Assembly: GCF_900083545.1 (NCBI RefSeq) | Contig: NZ_LT559262.1 | Span: 1,819,616 to 1,883,615, forward strand | Origin: Alistipes provencensis | GTDB lineage: Bacteria; Bacteroidota; Bacteroidia; Bacteroidales; Rikenellaceae | Length of the DNA stretch: 64,000 nt | Direction of reading: 5' to 3' | Shown: piece after piece, positions 34,415 through 43,204 of the stretch | Layout: each line of letters opens with the position of its first letter | Numbering within the stretch: the stretch's first letter is position 1 | Program-made: the position numbers and the translations under genes | Notes under the pieces: model-generated | Told to the model about the DNA's origin: nothing | Databases searched by the model: none | The model's input: only the letters and a program-made list of their open reading frames with translations

Positions 34415-35791
34415 ATGAAAAAGACGATTATAGCATTTGTATTCTTGTTGTCATTCGCATCGTGCAACAGGTATTTGGACATAAAGCCCTACGGACAGAC
34501 TATCCCGGAAACTGCCGAGGAATTCTCCGCATTGCTCCATGCGCAACTCGACGAGATTGACTATGGGGAAGAAACCGTAATCGGCGACGGATCGACCGTG
34601 GCGGATTTGGAGTGTTATGCGGATAATCTGGCTGCCAATCTGACCCAATATCCCGGAGGAGGTTATATCCCGCTCTATATAGGCGAGAATCTTTCCGCGA
34701 AGCAGACTATGTACATGAACCTCTATGAGGTGATTCGCAACTGCAATATCATCATCGGCAACCTCGAAGAGCGTGACAGCCGGCTCGGTATGGATGTACT
34801 CGGTACGGCCTATATCCTTCGCGGGATCTGCTATTACGATCTGTTGCGAAATTTCTGTCAGGCTTGCAATCCGGACAATCCGGGTCCCGGCGTTCCGCTG
34901 GTTACGGAGTTCGATATGGAGGCGAAGCCGACCCGCAGCACCTATGCCCGAACCGTCGAACGGATTGAGGAGGATTTGAACAAGGCGATCGAATACGATA
35001 TTCAGGATAAGATCTATCGCTTCAACTCCGATGTTGCCAAAGGCTATCTGGCCCGGCTCTATTTCTGGACGCAGCAATACGAACTGGCCGCTCAGTACGC
35101 TTCGGAACTGTTGGAAAAATATCCTTTGCTTGACCCGGAGCCCTATAAGAAGATGATGGGGGAACAGTTGACCAAAAGCGGAAACATGATCTTCAAAGCG
35201 CAGATTTATGCAGGTACCTCCGAGTCCACGGCATTGACGTCTCTGAAAGGTTATCTGAAAAACAGACCCTGTTCCCGCCAGTTCTACGATCTTTTCGCGG
35301 AAAAGGACCGGGATGTCCGGTTCGCAATATCCATGGATAGTAAAAGATTGGCGGTGAAGAATCTGCTCTCCTGTCTGCGCAGCGCCGAACTGCAGTTGAT
35401 TCTGGCGGAAAGCTATTACCATTGCGATGAACCCGAAAAAGCCCTTGCCGCATTGAATGAATTGCGTCGCAGACGCATTACGAACGTTACGCCCTATACG
35501 GTGCAGACGTTGCCGGCCGTCAATCCGGCCGATCTGATTCAGACGGACGCCAAGGGGAACGCCCTGACTCCGTTATTGTACGCCATCCTGTGTGAGCGCC
35601 GCAAGGAGCTTTTCTTCGAGGGGGATCGCTGGTATGAACTGAAACGCAACGGATGTCCTGAGTTCTGGGTTGCCAAACAGGGGTTGAAATTCACCGTTTA
35701 CTCATGGATGTACACGTTCCCCCTGTATGCTCCCGACATTCAGTTGGTCGAAGGGCTGGAGCAGAATCCGGGATATGACAGAATGGAATAA
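34415..35791 (+). CDS. SusD/RagB-family nutrient-binding lipoprotein
   Basis: Surface lipoprotein lid of the SusC partner. The protein has 458 aa with signal MKKTIIAFVFLLSFASC and lipobox FASC-N. The N-terminal SusD region reads RYLDIKPYGQTIPETAEEF, the TPR-like helices follow (TAYILRGICYYDLLRNFCQA, GYLARLYFWTQQYELAAQYA), and the C-terminal region has the RRKELFFEGDRWYELKR box near the end. Shorter than many SusD proteins (500-650 aa). It lies 28 nt after the SusC gene, as expected for the pair. Confidence 0.94.
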   Translation: MKKTIIAFVFLLSFASCNRYLDIKPYGQTIPETAEEFSALLHAQLDEIDYGEETVIGDGSTVADLECYADNLAANLTQYPGGGYIPLYIGENLSAKQTMYMNLYEVIRNCNIIIGNLEERDSRLGMDVLGTAYILRGICYYDLLRNFCQACNPDNPGPGVPLVTEFDMEAKPTRSTYARTVERIEEDLNKAIEYDIQDKIYRFNSDVAKGYLARLYFWTQQYELAAQYASELLEKYPLLDPEPYKKMMGEQLTKSGNMIFKAQIYAGTSESTALTSLKGYLKNRPCSRQFYDLFAEKDRDVRFAISMDSKRLAVKNLLSCLRSAELQLILAESYYHCDEPEKALAALNELRRRRITNVTPYTVQTLPAVNPADLIQTDAKGNALTPLLYAILCERRKELFFEGDRWYELKRNGCPEFWVAKQGLKFTVYSWMYTFPLYAPDIQLVEGLEQNPGYDRME

Positions 35792-35807
35792 TGACAACAA
35801 TACGATT

Positions 35808-36032
35808 ATGAAAAGTACGATGAAGAAATTATTGATTGCGATTGTCGCCATGATTGCCGCCGCGCTTTCGTTTGCCGCCTGCAGCGACAATTACGATGAG
35901 ACCCCGCCTCTCGCCAGCGACTATCTGACCAAATACATCATGCCCGACGGCGTATTTCTCGGAAATGAGGATTGGACGCAAATCGGAGCTGAAGAGGATG
36001 AATACAATGCGTTCTTGTCGGAATCGAAGTGA
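35808..36032 (+). CDS. Very small lipoprotein of the peptidase-SusCD operon
   Basis: Not recognised. A 74-aa product starting MKSTMKKLLIAIVAMIAAAL (a second ATG at 35820 is equally possible), with lipobox FAAC-SDN. The mature part is only about 50 residues, acidic and aromatic (DYLTKYIMPDGVFLGNEDW, then EEDEYNAFLSE). It sits 16 nt after the SusD gene and 36 nt before the next lipoprotein gene, so it is in the operon. It might be an accessory subunit of the SusCD complex, or the remnant of a larger lipoprotein. Confidence 0.65.
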   Translation: MKSTMKKLLIAIVAMIAAALSFAACSDNYDETPPLASDYLTKYIMPDGVFLGNEDWTQIGAEEDEYNAFLSESK

Positions 36033-36068
36033 ATCATTGAATAGAAACTCTTTTTAAAAACAACGATT

Positions 36069-37343
36069 ATGAAAAAATTATTATTTGCATTGCTTGCAGC
36101 GCCGCTGCTGTTCGGCGCTTGTTCGGATGACAACGACGAATCGGTTCCCACCCTTTCGTTTGCAAAGCCGGTTCTCGCGCTTTCCACAGGATCCGTAACG
36201 CTGGACTTGCAGGTCAGCGGAATCGATCTGTCGACACTCTCTTCGCCCGTGACCGTTCCCGTGACTTTCTCGGGAACCGCAGTCAAGGATTCCGAATATT
36301 CCGTTTCGGCCGAACAGTTCGTATTGGGCGGCGGCAGCCAGTCCCTGTCGATTACGGTGACGGCTCTCGATAATTACGATGCGGCCAAGGAGATCGTTGC
36401 GACACTGGGTTCTGTGGAAAACTTTGCTCCCGGCAAGAATTCCTCGGCCAAGATCAGCTTGGGAGTCAAAAGTAAAATCATGTATTCGTTCTCCGTCAAA
36501 TCCATAACCGTCGGGGAAACGGGCGCTGTTCAGTTGGATCTCTATACCGCTACCGGAGCGAAATATACGGCCGAGCAGAATATCGTTATCCCCATCGAGG
36601 TTGCCGAAGGCTCGACGGCTGTCGAAGGTGTCAACTTTACGTTCGAGGGCGAAAAACAGTTGGTTGTCGCTCAGGGAAAGAGTTCGGGAACGATCTCGAT
36701 CAAGGCCGGAACCGTAGAATCCGGAAAGGATAAACTCATTCTGAAAACAGGGCTGGAGAACGACAAAGGGTTTGTTCGAGGTCAGTATGATAAAATCACG
36801 GTGTCGATTTTCGGCTCCTATTTCAGCAAGCTGGAAGGTACATGGAAAATGAGTGCCGAAGGGAATTATGATCCGGAAGAATTCGCCAGTCTGAACGGAA
36901 GCAATGCAGAGACCGACAAACCGACATTCGATGCCGATATGGCCGCTTTGCCTGCATACAATGCGAACGACCGGCTGACTTTCACCGCTGAAGGATTGAC
37001 CGCATCGCTTCAATCCACGTTGAAAAACTTCTTCCGGGAGAGTTCGGGTATTTCGAAAGGTGAAGAGATCATTGTAAGAGAGGGAATGGGGACGAAGGTT
37101 CCGCTTCAATTGATTTTGCTTGATAACGTGAACCGTTATTTTTCTGCAACAGAGCAGAGCGAAGATACAGAGGCTTATATTGGAATAAACTTTAAGGATG
37201 GAGATTCCAATAAGATGAAGATCTATTTTGTCGACTATAATTCAAAATCATTCTTAGTCGGTAAAATGTATTATGACGAAACTAAACCGACGACTACATA
37301 TTCTCCGTTTATTTCATTTACATTCGAACGTGTGACCGAATAA
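36069..37343 (+). CDS. Surface lipoprotein with Calx-beta-like repeats
   Basis: Last gene of the operon, 424 aa. Signal MKKLLFALLAAPLLFGAC with lipobox FGAC-SDDND, an acidic start that fits surface display. Two or more Calx-beta or Ig-like modules follow, with the pattern VPVTFSGTAVKDSEYSVSAEQFVL ... LSITVTALDN and again IPIEVAEGSTAVEGVNFTF ... GTISIKAG. The last 170 residues form a separate beta-rich domain (LEGTWKMSAEGNYDPEEF ...), a lipocalin-like or ligand-binding fold. It occupies the place of a SusE/SusF-type accessory binding protein. Its ligand is unknown but is likely protein or peptide in this context. Confidence 0.75.
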   Translation: MKKLLFALLAAPLLFGACSDDNDESVPTLSFAKPVLALSTGSVTLDLQVSGIDLSTLSSPVTVPVTFSGTAVKDSEYSVSAEQFVLGGGSQSLSITVTALDNYDAAKEIVATLGSVENFAPGKNSSAKISLGVKSKIMYSFSVKSITVGETGAVQLDLYTATGAKYTAEQNIVIPIEVAEGSTAVEGVNFTFEGEKQLVVAQGKSSGTISIKAGTVESGKDKLILKTGLENDKGFVRGQYDKITVSIFGSYFSKLEGTWKMSAEGNYDPEEFASLNGSNAETDKPTFDADMAALPAYNANDRLTFTAEGLTASLQSTLKNFFRESSGISKGEEIIVREGMGTKVPLQLILLDNVNRYFSATEQSEDTEAYIGINFKDGDSNKMKIYFVDYNSKSFLVGKMYYDETKPTTTYSPFISFTFERVTE

Positions 37344-37346
37344 ACG

Positions 37347-37411
37347 GATAAATCCTTAAAAAAGACAAGTCCTGACTAAAAGTCAGGACTTGTCTTTTTT
37401 AAGGATTTATC
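37347..37411. terminator. Long bidirectional terminator after the peptidase-SusCD operon
   Basis: A perfect 31-bp inverted repeat: left arm 37347-37377, 3-nt loop AAA, right arm 37381-37411. A and T tracts lie within the arms (GACTTGTCTTTTTT in the right arm). It separates the operon from the converging gdhA. Confidence 0.9.
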
Positions 37412-37474
37412 GAGACCTTTACTGTTTCTTCTCGCAAAGGGACCGCTCTTTCATTTTCACTGAAGCGTGCCGGG

Positions 37475-38812
37475 TTACAGGATGCCCTGTTCGACCATCG
37501 ACTTGGCGACCTTCATGAATCCGGCGATGTTGGCGCCCTTCATGTAGTTGAGGTAGCCGTCCTTCTCCGTACCGTACTCCACGCAGGCGTGGTGGATCGA
37601 CGACATGATCTGGTGCAGCTTGGCATCGACCTCCTCGGCCGTCCAGTTGAGTTTCTGCGAATTCTGCGTCATTTCGAGACCCGACGTAGCCACGCCGCCG
37701 GCGTTCACGGCCTTGCCCGGTCCGTAGGGAATCTTCGCTGCGATAAAGGCGTCGATAGCCTCCGGGCGGCAGCCCATGTTCGAAACCTCGGCCACGACCT
37801 TCACGCCGTTGGCCAGCAGTTGCTTGGCATCCTCGCCGTCCAGCTCGTTCTGCGTGGCACAGGGCATGGCGATGTCCACCTTGACCTCCCACGGCTTCTT
37901 GCCGGCGTAGAATTTCGAGTTGGGGAACTTCTTGGCATAGGGTTCCACCACGTCGTTGTTCGACGCGCGCAGCTCCAGCATGTAGGCGATCTTCTCGGCA
38001 TTGAGGCCGTCGGGATCGTAGATATAGCCGTCGGGGCCCGAAATGGTCACCACCTTGGCGCCCAGCTCGGTGGCTTTCGTCGCCGCACCCCATGCCACGT
38101 TGCCGAAGCCCGAGATGGCGATGGTCTGTCCCTTGATGTCCATGCCGGCCTTTTCGAGCATCTGACGCAGGAAATAGACGGCACCGAAGCCCGTCGCCTC
38201 GGGACGGATCAGCGATCCGCCGTAGGTCATGCCCTTGCCCGTCAGCACGCCCGTGTTTTCCTGAGCCAGCTTGCGGTACATGCCGTAGAGGAAGCCGATC
38301 TCACGGCCGCCGACGCCGATGTCGCCCGCCGGAACGTCCGTCTGGGGACCGATATGGCGCCACAGTTCGGTCATGAAGGCCTGACAGAAGCGCATCACCT
38401 CGCGGTCCGACTTGCCTTTGGGGTTGAAATCCGAACCGCCCTTCGCGCCGCCCATCGGCAGCGTCGTGAGCGCGTTCTTGAAAATCTGCTCGAAGCCGAG
38501 GAATTTCAGGATCGAGAGGTTCACCGAGGGGTGGAACCGCAGTCCGCCCTTGTAAGGGCCGATGGCATTGTTGAACTGTACCCGGTAGCCGAGGTTGACC
38601 TGCACGTCGCCCTTGTCGTCGGTCCAGACCACCTTGAACGTGAAGATGCGGTCGGGTTCCACGATGCGCTCCGCGATGCGGTTGGCTTCGAATTCCGGAT
38701 GCTGGTTGTAACTCTCCTCGACGGTCATGAGAACTTCGCGCACGGCCTGCAGGTATTCGCTTTCACCGGGGTGCCTGCGCTCGAGATCGGTCATTAATTT
38801 GGTTACGTTCAT
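37475..38812 (-). CDS. gdhA: NADP-specific glutamate dehydrogenase
   Basis: It assimilates ammonium by reductive amination of 2-oxoglutarate. The protein has 445 aa, the size of the hexameric class I enzyme. Motifs: GYRVQFNNAIGPYKGGLRFHP, LPMGGAKGGSDFNPKGKSD (catalytic Lys region), PAGDIGVGGREIGFLYG, TGKGMTYGGSLIRPEATG and the nucleotide-binding ISGFGNVAWGAATKATELGAKVV. It stands alone on the minus strand, facing the peptidase operon across the long terminator. Glutamate formation or breakdown fits a peptide-using neighbourhood, but the gene is housekeeping in Bacteroidota. Confidence 0.96.
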   Translation of the reverse strand: MNVTKLMTDLERRHPGESEYLQAVREVLMTVEESYNQHPEFEANRIAERIVEPDRIFTFKVVWTDDKGDVQVNLGYRVQFNNAIGPYKGGLRFHPSVNLSILKFLGFEQIFKNALTTLPMGGAKGGSDFNPKGKSDREVMRFCQAFMTELWRHIGPQTDVPAGDIGVGGREIGFLYGMYRKLAQENTGVLTGKGMTYGGSLIRPEATGFGAVYFLRQMLEKAGMDIKGQTIAISGFGNVAWGAATKATELGAKVVTISGPDGYIYDPDGLNAEKIAYMLELRASNNDVVEPYAKKFPNSKFYAGKKPWEVKVDIAMPCATQNELDGEDAKQLLANGVKVVAEVSNMGCRPEAIDAFIAAKIPYGPGKAVNAGGVATSGLEMTQNSQKLNWTAEEVDAKLHQIMSSIHHACVEYGTEKDGYLNYMKGANIAGFMKVAKSMVEQGIL

Positions 38813-38848
38813 ATGCTGAAGTTTTTAGTTGGTTGGTTCTATCTATCA

Positions 38849-38856
38849 CAAATATA
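38849..38856 (-). promoter_or_regulatory. -7 box of gdhA
   Basis: Minus strand TATATTTG, a perfect match, 37 nt before the gdhA ATG. No clear TTTG at -33. Confidence 0.5.
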
Positions 38857-38906
38857 AAAATATTTCTTATAGATTGTAACCGTTTTCCGGAAATTTTCGT
38901 TAAATA

Positions 38907-41888
38907 TTAATCTTCGGGCTCTTCTTCACGAATCATGCCCTTGTTCGACCGCCCGTCGATGCAGACCCACAGGGGCTTTTCGAAACGCACCTGCCGCAGG
39001 TAGGAGCCGTCGAAGAGGGCCTGCCGGGTGTTGAGCTCCTGCTCGCGGAAAATGCCGTCGCCGCGGAAGGGGTTGATCGTCAGGTATCCCACGCCCAGCG
39101 AGGTGACGTTCTGGAAGAAGTGCGTGCCCTGCGAGGGCTCGACGTCGAATTTCTCGATGCCGCATTCGACGATCACTTTCGCCTCGGAGATGTGGTTCCA
39201 CTTGACCGGCACGCCGAGGAACGGGTCCGAGGAGCCCCAGCGGCCGGGTCCCACGAGGATGTACGACCGCCCCTCGTCGCGCATGCGGTTGTTGAGCATC
39301 AGCAGTTCTTCGGCGATCTTCTCCGTCGAGAGCGAGTCGAAAGCGTCAGATTTGATGTAGATGATGTCGGCGATGTCGGGCATCTGTCCGATGCCGAGGG
39401 CCTGCTCGCCGTAGATCAGTGCCCGGGAGGTCTCCTCCTCCGCCCAGTCGATGGAGCGGTTGTCCTGATTGTCGATGATCGGGCGGATTTGCAGCAGGTT
39501 GAAGATCTGCTGCTGTCCCGGAGCCACATCCATATTGACCGCGAACTCCACCTCCACGGGGCAGCGCATCTCCTCGGCGCCTATGCGGAGGATGTCGGCG
39601 ATGATCTTCGCCAGCGGGAACGTATTGTACTTTAAGATATTGTTGAACGTGATGACCTTGCGCCCGCTGTCGAAGGGGCTGTCGGAGATGCGTTCGTTCT
39701 CGCGGTCCCAGACCGAGCAGACGTATTTCGAGTTGCGGAACCGGGCGATATCCGTGAGGCTCAGGCGGCGGAGGTTCACCGCGTCGTCGATCGACGTGCG
39801 GAACTCCTCGGGGCGCAGGCTCAGGGCCAGCACCTCGTTCTGCGTGTCGCTCAACGCCATTTCGGGGGTCGAGGTCTGGAGCACCTTCTGGGGGTAGCGG
39901 GGCGAGAACCGCAACGTGCGCCCGCCGTCCACGACCAGTTTCCCGAGCCCCATCGCCACGTTGCAGACCCCGTCCGCGGGCTGTTCGTCGCCGATGGGAT
40001 AGTAGTTGATCGACCGCGCCACGCCCGAGCAGGTGGGGAAGAACAACCCTTCCTGCTCCGTGCCGCACACCTCCTGAATGATGACGGCCATCTTCTCCTC
40101 CGAAATGAGGTTCTGCGACGACTGGATGTAGGCCCTCGACGCCGCGAAATAGACCGAGGCGTAGACGCTCTTGACGGCCTTGAACAGCAGGCGGAGCATC
40201 TGGTCCTCGTTGTCGACGTAAGGGATCATGTAGGTGGAGTAGATGCCGGCGAAGGGCTGGTAGTGCGAGTCCTCGAGCTTCGACGACGAGCGGATGGCCA
40301 GCGGCGTGCGGACCGTGCGGATGTAGCCTTTCAGGGCTTCGCGCAGCCGGAACGGAAGCACCGAGCTGACGAATTCCGAGAGAATCTCCTCGTCGGAAAA
40401 ATCCTGCGAGATGATGTATTTCAGTCCGTTGTTGCGGATGAAGTCGTCGAAATACTCCGTGGCGATCACCACCGACCGCGGGATCATGATGCGCACGTTT
40501 TCGTGCTTGTCGTACTGGCGGTACTTGATGAGCATCGAGTTCATGAAGGCCAGTCCGCGGGCTTTGCCGCCCAGCGAACCCTCGCCGATGCGGGCGAAAG
40601 CCACGGCGTCGGAGTAGGTCTCGGCGTCGAAGCGCGCCACGACTCCCTGCCCCAACAGTGTGCGGTAGTCGCGGATGCGGTTCACCAGCGCGTTGCGGTG
40701 CTCCTCGACCGACGTGAAATGGTTTTTGTTGTACTGGCGGATCGAGGCCGCGAGCGGGAACAGGCCCCGCGAGTAGAGCCATTTCGAGAGGTGGTTCTGC
40801 GAGGTGTGGTATTCGAACGCCTTGTCGGGGATCGTGGCGATCATGTGCTGCATCTGCGTGAGGTCCTTGGCGCGGCCGATTTCGGCGCCCGTGTCGGGGT
40901 CCTTGAAGACGAAATCCCCGAAGGCGAACTCCTTGGCGATGTATTCGCTCAACTGCGAGAGGAGCGTCTTGGAGTTCTTGGCGATGAACCCCGCGCCGAG
41001 TTCCGCGGCCTGCTTGCCGAAGGCCACCTGCGACGATTGCAGCAACACCGGCATCAGCGGGTTGTCCTGTTTGATGCGGCGGCAGAGGTCGATCCCGGCG
41101 TCGAGTTTCTCGCTCTCGGGCGGATCGTCGCGGTGGAGCACGAACCCCACGTCGGAAATCACGCCCAGCAGGTTTTTCTTGTAACGTTCGTACAGCTCCA
41201 CGGCCTCCTCGTAACAGCGGGCCAGCAGGATTTTGGGACGGGCGCGTTTGCGCAGCACCTGCTGCTGTTCGTTGAAGGCGTCCTTCAGGAACTCGGTGTT
41301 CTGCAGCAGGATCAGTTTATATAACTCCGGCAAATAGGTGGAATAGAAGCGGATGGAGTCCTCGACCAGCAGGATGGCCTGCACGCCGCCCTCGAGGATG
41401 TCCTCGTCGGCGTTCATCTTGTCCTCGATGAGCTTGATGATGGCGACGATGAGGTCCGTATTGCCGTGCCACGAGAAGATGTAGTCCAACCCCGAGCGGT
41501 CCTGCTCCTCGATGCGGCGGTAGATGTCCTTCGAAAAGGAGGTCAGCAGCCCGACGGGGGTGTTGGGGTGGCGCTCCTTGACGATCCGGGCGAACGCGAA
41601 GACGTCGGGTTCGCCGACGTTGTACATCGTGAGGATGAAGTCGAACGTGTCGTCCCCGGCCAGTTTCTCCAGCGCCTCGGCCGTCGAGCTGACGCGCGTC
41701 AGCGAGGGCGGGTTCGACATGTTGAGGTCGATGTACTCTTGGTTGATCTGCGACTCGATGTGCCCGTCCTCCTCGAGGATGTAGCCGTCGTAGCTGCAGC
41801 ACACGAGCAGGATCTTGTGGATGCGGTATTTCATGAACCGGTAGGGGACTTTCCCGTCGGGCATATATTGTTCAAGGCTTTTGTCCAT
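38907..41888 (-). CDS. Receiver-like/PEP-synthase-N-domain protein without a swivelling His domain
   Basis: The protein has 993 aa. Residues about 25-160 and 170-340 look like two response-regulator-like alpha/beta domains (KILLVCCSYDGYILEEDG, VQAILLVEDSIRFYSTYLPE, RARPKILLARCYEEAVELYE). From about 420 on comes a PEP/pyruvate-binding ATP-grasp region typical of PEP synthase (FARIGEGSLGGKARGLAFMN; TPLAIRSSSKLEDSHYQPFAGIYSTYM; VEVEFAVNMD ... NLLQIRPI). A tail follows with VGPGRWGSSDPFLGVPVKWN. I do not find the phosphohistidine swivel motif (GGxTSHAA) or a TIM barrel, so it is not a complete PEP synthase. Function unknown; a sensing or kinase-like role is possible. Confidence 0.75.
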   Translation of the reverse strand: MDKSLEQYMPDGKVPYRFMKYRIHKILLVCCSYDGYILEEDGHIESQINQEYIDLNMSNPPSLTRVSSTAEALEKLAGDDTFDFILTMYNVGEPDVFAFARIVKERHPNTPVGLLTSFSKDIYRRIEEQDRSGLDYIFSWHGNTDLIVAIIKLIEDKMNADEDILEGGVQAILLVEDSIRFYSTYLPELYKLILLQNTEFLKDAFNEQQQVLRKRARPKILLARCYEEAVELYERYKKNLLGVISDVGFVLHRDDPPESEKLDAGIDLCRRIKQDNPLMPVLLQSSQVAFGKQAAELGAGFIAKNSKTLLSQLSEYIAKEFAFGDFVFKDPDTGAEIGRAKDLTQMQHMIATIPDKAFEYHTSQNHLSKWLYSRGLFPLAASIRQYNKNHFTSVEEHRNALVNRIRDYRTLLGQGVVARFDAETYSDAVAFARIGEGSLGGKARGLAFMNSMLIKYRQYDKHENVRIMIPRSVVIATEYFDDFIRNNGLKYIISQDFSDEEILSEFVSSVLPFRLREALKGYIRTVRTPLAIRSSSKLEDSHYQPFAGIYSTYMIPYVDNEDQMLRLLFKAVKSVYASVYFAASRAYIQSSQNLISEEKMAVIIQEVCGTEQEGLFFPTCSGVARSINYYPIGDEQPADGVCNVAMGLGKLVVDGGRTLRFSPRYPQKVLQTSTPEMALSDTQNEVLALSLRPEEFRTSIDDAVNLRRLSLTDIARFRNSKYVCSVWDRENERISDSPFDSGRKVITFNNILKYNTFPLAKIIADILRIGAEEMRCPVEVEFAVNMDVAPGQQQIFNLLQIRPIIDNQDNRSIDWAEEETSRALIYGEQALGIGQMPDIADIIYIKSDAFDSLSTEKIAEELLMLNNRMRDEGRSYILVGPGRWGSSDPFLGVPVKWNHISEAKVIVECGIEKFDVEPSQGTHFFQNVTSLGVGYLTINPFRGDGIFREQELNTRQALFDGSYLRQVRFEKPLWVCIDGRSNKGMIREEEPED

Positions 41889-41913
41889 TCGGATGCTAAA
41901 TTTGTTCTACCAA

Positions 41914-41921
41914 CAAAAATA
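41914..41921 (-). promoter_or_regulatory. -7 box of the receiver/PEP-synthase-like gene
   Basis: Minus strand TATTTTTG, a consensus match, 26 nt before the ATG. Divergent from the box at 41935. Confidence 0.45.
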
Positions 41922-41934
41922 AGGAAAAATTTGT

Positions 41935-41942
41935 TACCTTTG
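41935..41942 (+). promoter_or_regulatory. -7 box of the GNAT-like gene and gcvT
   Basis: TACCTTTG, a perfect match, 21 nt before the first ATG of the downstream gene. No consensus -33 element. Confidence 0.5.
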
Positions 41943-41962
41943 GAATCGGAAACGCCGAAAAT

Positions 41963-43186
41963 ATGGAGAGACAGAACATGAACAAGGAAAAATACACGTT
42001 ACAAGAGGTTACGACACCCGCCGCGGAGCGCGAGTGGCTCGATCTTCCCAAGAAAATCTATAAGGGCAACCGCAACTGGGTCTGCCCGCTGGACATGGAT
42101 GTCCTCGAGGTCTTCAACCCGGCGAAGAACGAACTTTTCGCCGACGGCGAGGCCATCCGCTGGGTGGTCCGCGACCGGCAGGGCGTTGTCGTGGGACGCA
42201 TCGCGGCGTTCTACAACCGCGAGAAGGCCGCCCTCGAGGAGCAGCCCACGGGCGGCTGCGGATTCTTCGAGGCCATCGACGACCAGCAGGTCGCCGACAT
42301 GCTGTTCGAAGCCTCGCGCATGTGGCTCGCCAGCCGCGGCATGGAGGCCATGGACGGCCCGATCAACTTCGGGCAGCGGCGCGACTGGTGGGGGCTGCTG
42401 GTCGAAGGCTACGAATTCCAACCCCTGTACAAGAACCCCTACAACCCGCCCTATTACAAGGAACTGTTCGAGAATTACGGCTTCAAGAACTATTTCAACC
42501 AGCACAGCTTCATCTGGCGGGTGAACGATTCGGAGGCCAACAAGCAGATTTTCGCCCGTGCCGAGCGGCTCTACACCGTGCCGGGCTACCGGGTCGAGAA
42601 CATCGACATGAACAATCTGGAGGATGCCGCCGAGAGTTTCCGCGTCATCTACAACAAGGCGTGGGCCCTCTTCTCGGGCGTGAAGCCGATGACGCAGGAG
42701 GAGGCGCTGGAGATGGTTCACGAGATGAAACCGATCATCGACCCCAACATCATCTTCTTCGCCTATTTCAACGACGAGCCCATCGGGTTCTTCATCACCG
42801 TCCCCGACCTGAACCGTCTGATCGGCAAGTTCAACGGCAAATTCGGCCTGCGGCAGAAGCTGCGCCTAATGTGGGACCTCAAGGTGCGCAAGTCGTGCGA
42901 CCGCATCTTCGCCATCATCTTCGGCATCACGCCGGAGTTCCACGGCAAGGGGGTCGAGTCGGCCATCATGGTCAAATACTGGCAGTTCCTCGAGCGGACG
43001 AAGAATCCCTACAAGTCGATGGAGCTGGCGTGGATCGGCGACTTCAACCCCGTGATGAACCGCATGATCGAGACCTACGTCTGCGCCACGCGCCACAAGG
43101 TGCACACCACCTACCGCTACCTGTTCGACCGCACGAAGGAGTTCCACCGCTGTCCGCGTCTGGGCGTGAAGCGCCGTTACGAATAA
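41963..43186 (+). CDS. GNAT-fold N-acetyltransferase-like protein
   Basis: Conserved Bacteroidota protein of 407 aa with weak resemblance to GNAT acetyltransferases; no signal peptide or membrane segment. The N-terminal third reads LDLPKKIYKGNRNWVCPLDMDV and DGPINFGQRRDWWGLLVEGY. The C-terminal part has the GNAT-like run IIFFAYFNDEPIGFFITVPDLNR ... AIIFGITPEFHGKGVESAIMVKYW, where FHGKGV resembles the acetyl-CoA pyrophosphate loop (Q/RxxGxG/A). The substrate is unknown. A second ATG at 41978 has GGAG at good spacing and could be the real start. It is 18 nt from gcvT and may be co-transcribed. Confidence 0.75.
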   Translation: MERQNMNKEKYTLQEVTTPAAEREWLDLPKKIYKGNRNWVCPLDMDVLEVFNPAKNELFADGEAIRWVVRDRQGVVVGRIAAFYNREKAALEEQPTGGCGFFEAIDDQQVADMLFEASRMWLASRGMEAMDGPINFGQRRDWWGLLVEGYEFQPLYKNPYNPPYYKELFENYGFKNYFNQHSFIWRVNDSEANKQIFARAERLYTVPGYRVENIDMNNLEDAAESFRVIYNKAWALFSGVKPMTQEEALEMVHEMKPIIDPNIIFFAYFNDEPIGFFITVPDLNRLIGKFNGKFGLRQKLRLMWDLKVRKSCDRIFAIIFGITPEFHGKGVESAIMVKYWQFLERTKNPYKSMELAWIGDFNPVMNRMIETYVCATRHKVHTTYRYLFDRTKEFHRCPRLGVKRRYE

Positions 43187-43204
43187 GAAACCGCAAATAA
43201 AGAT

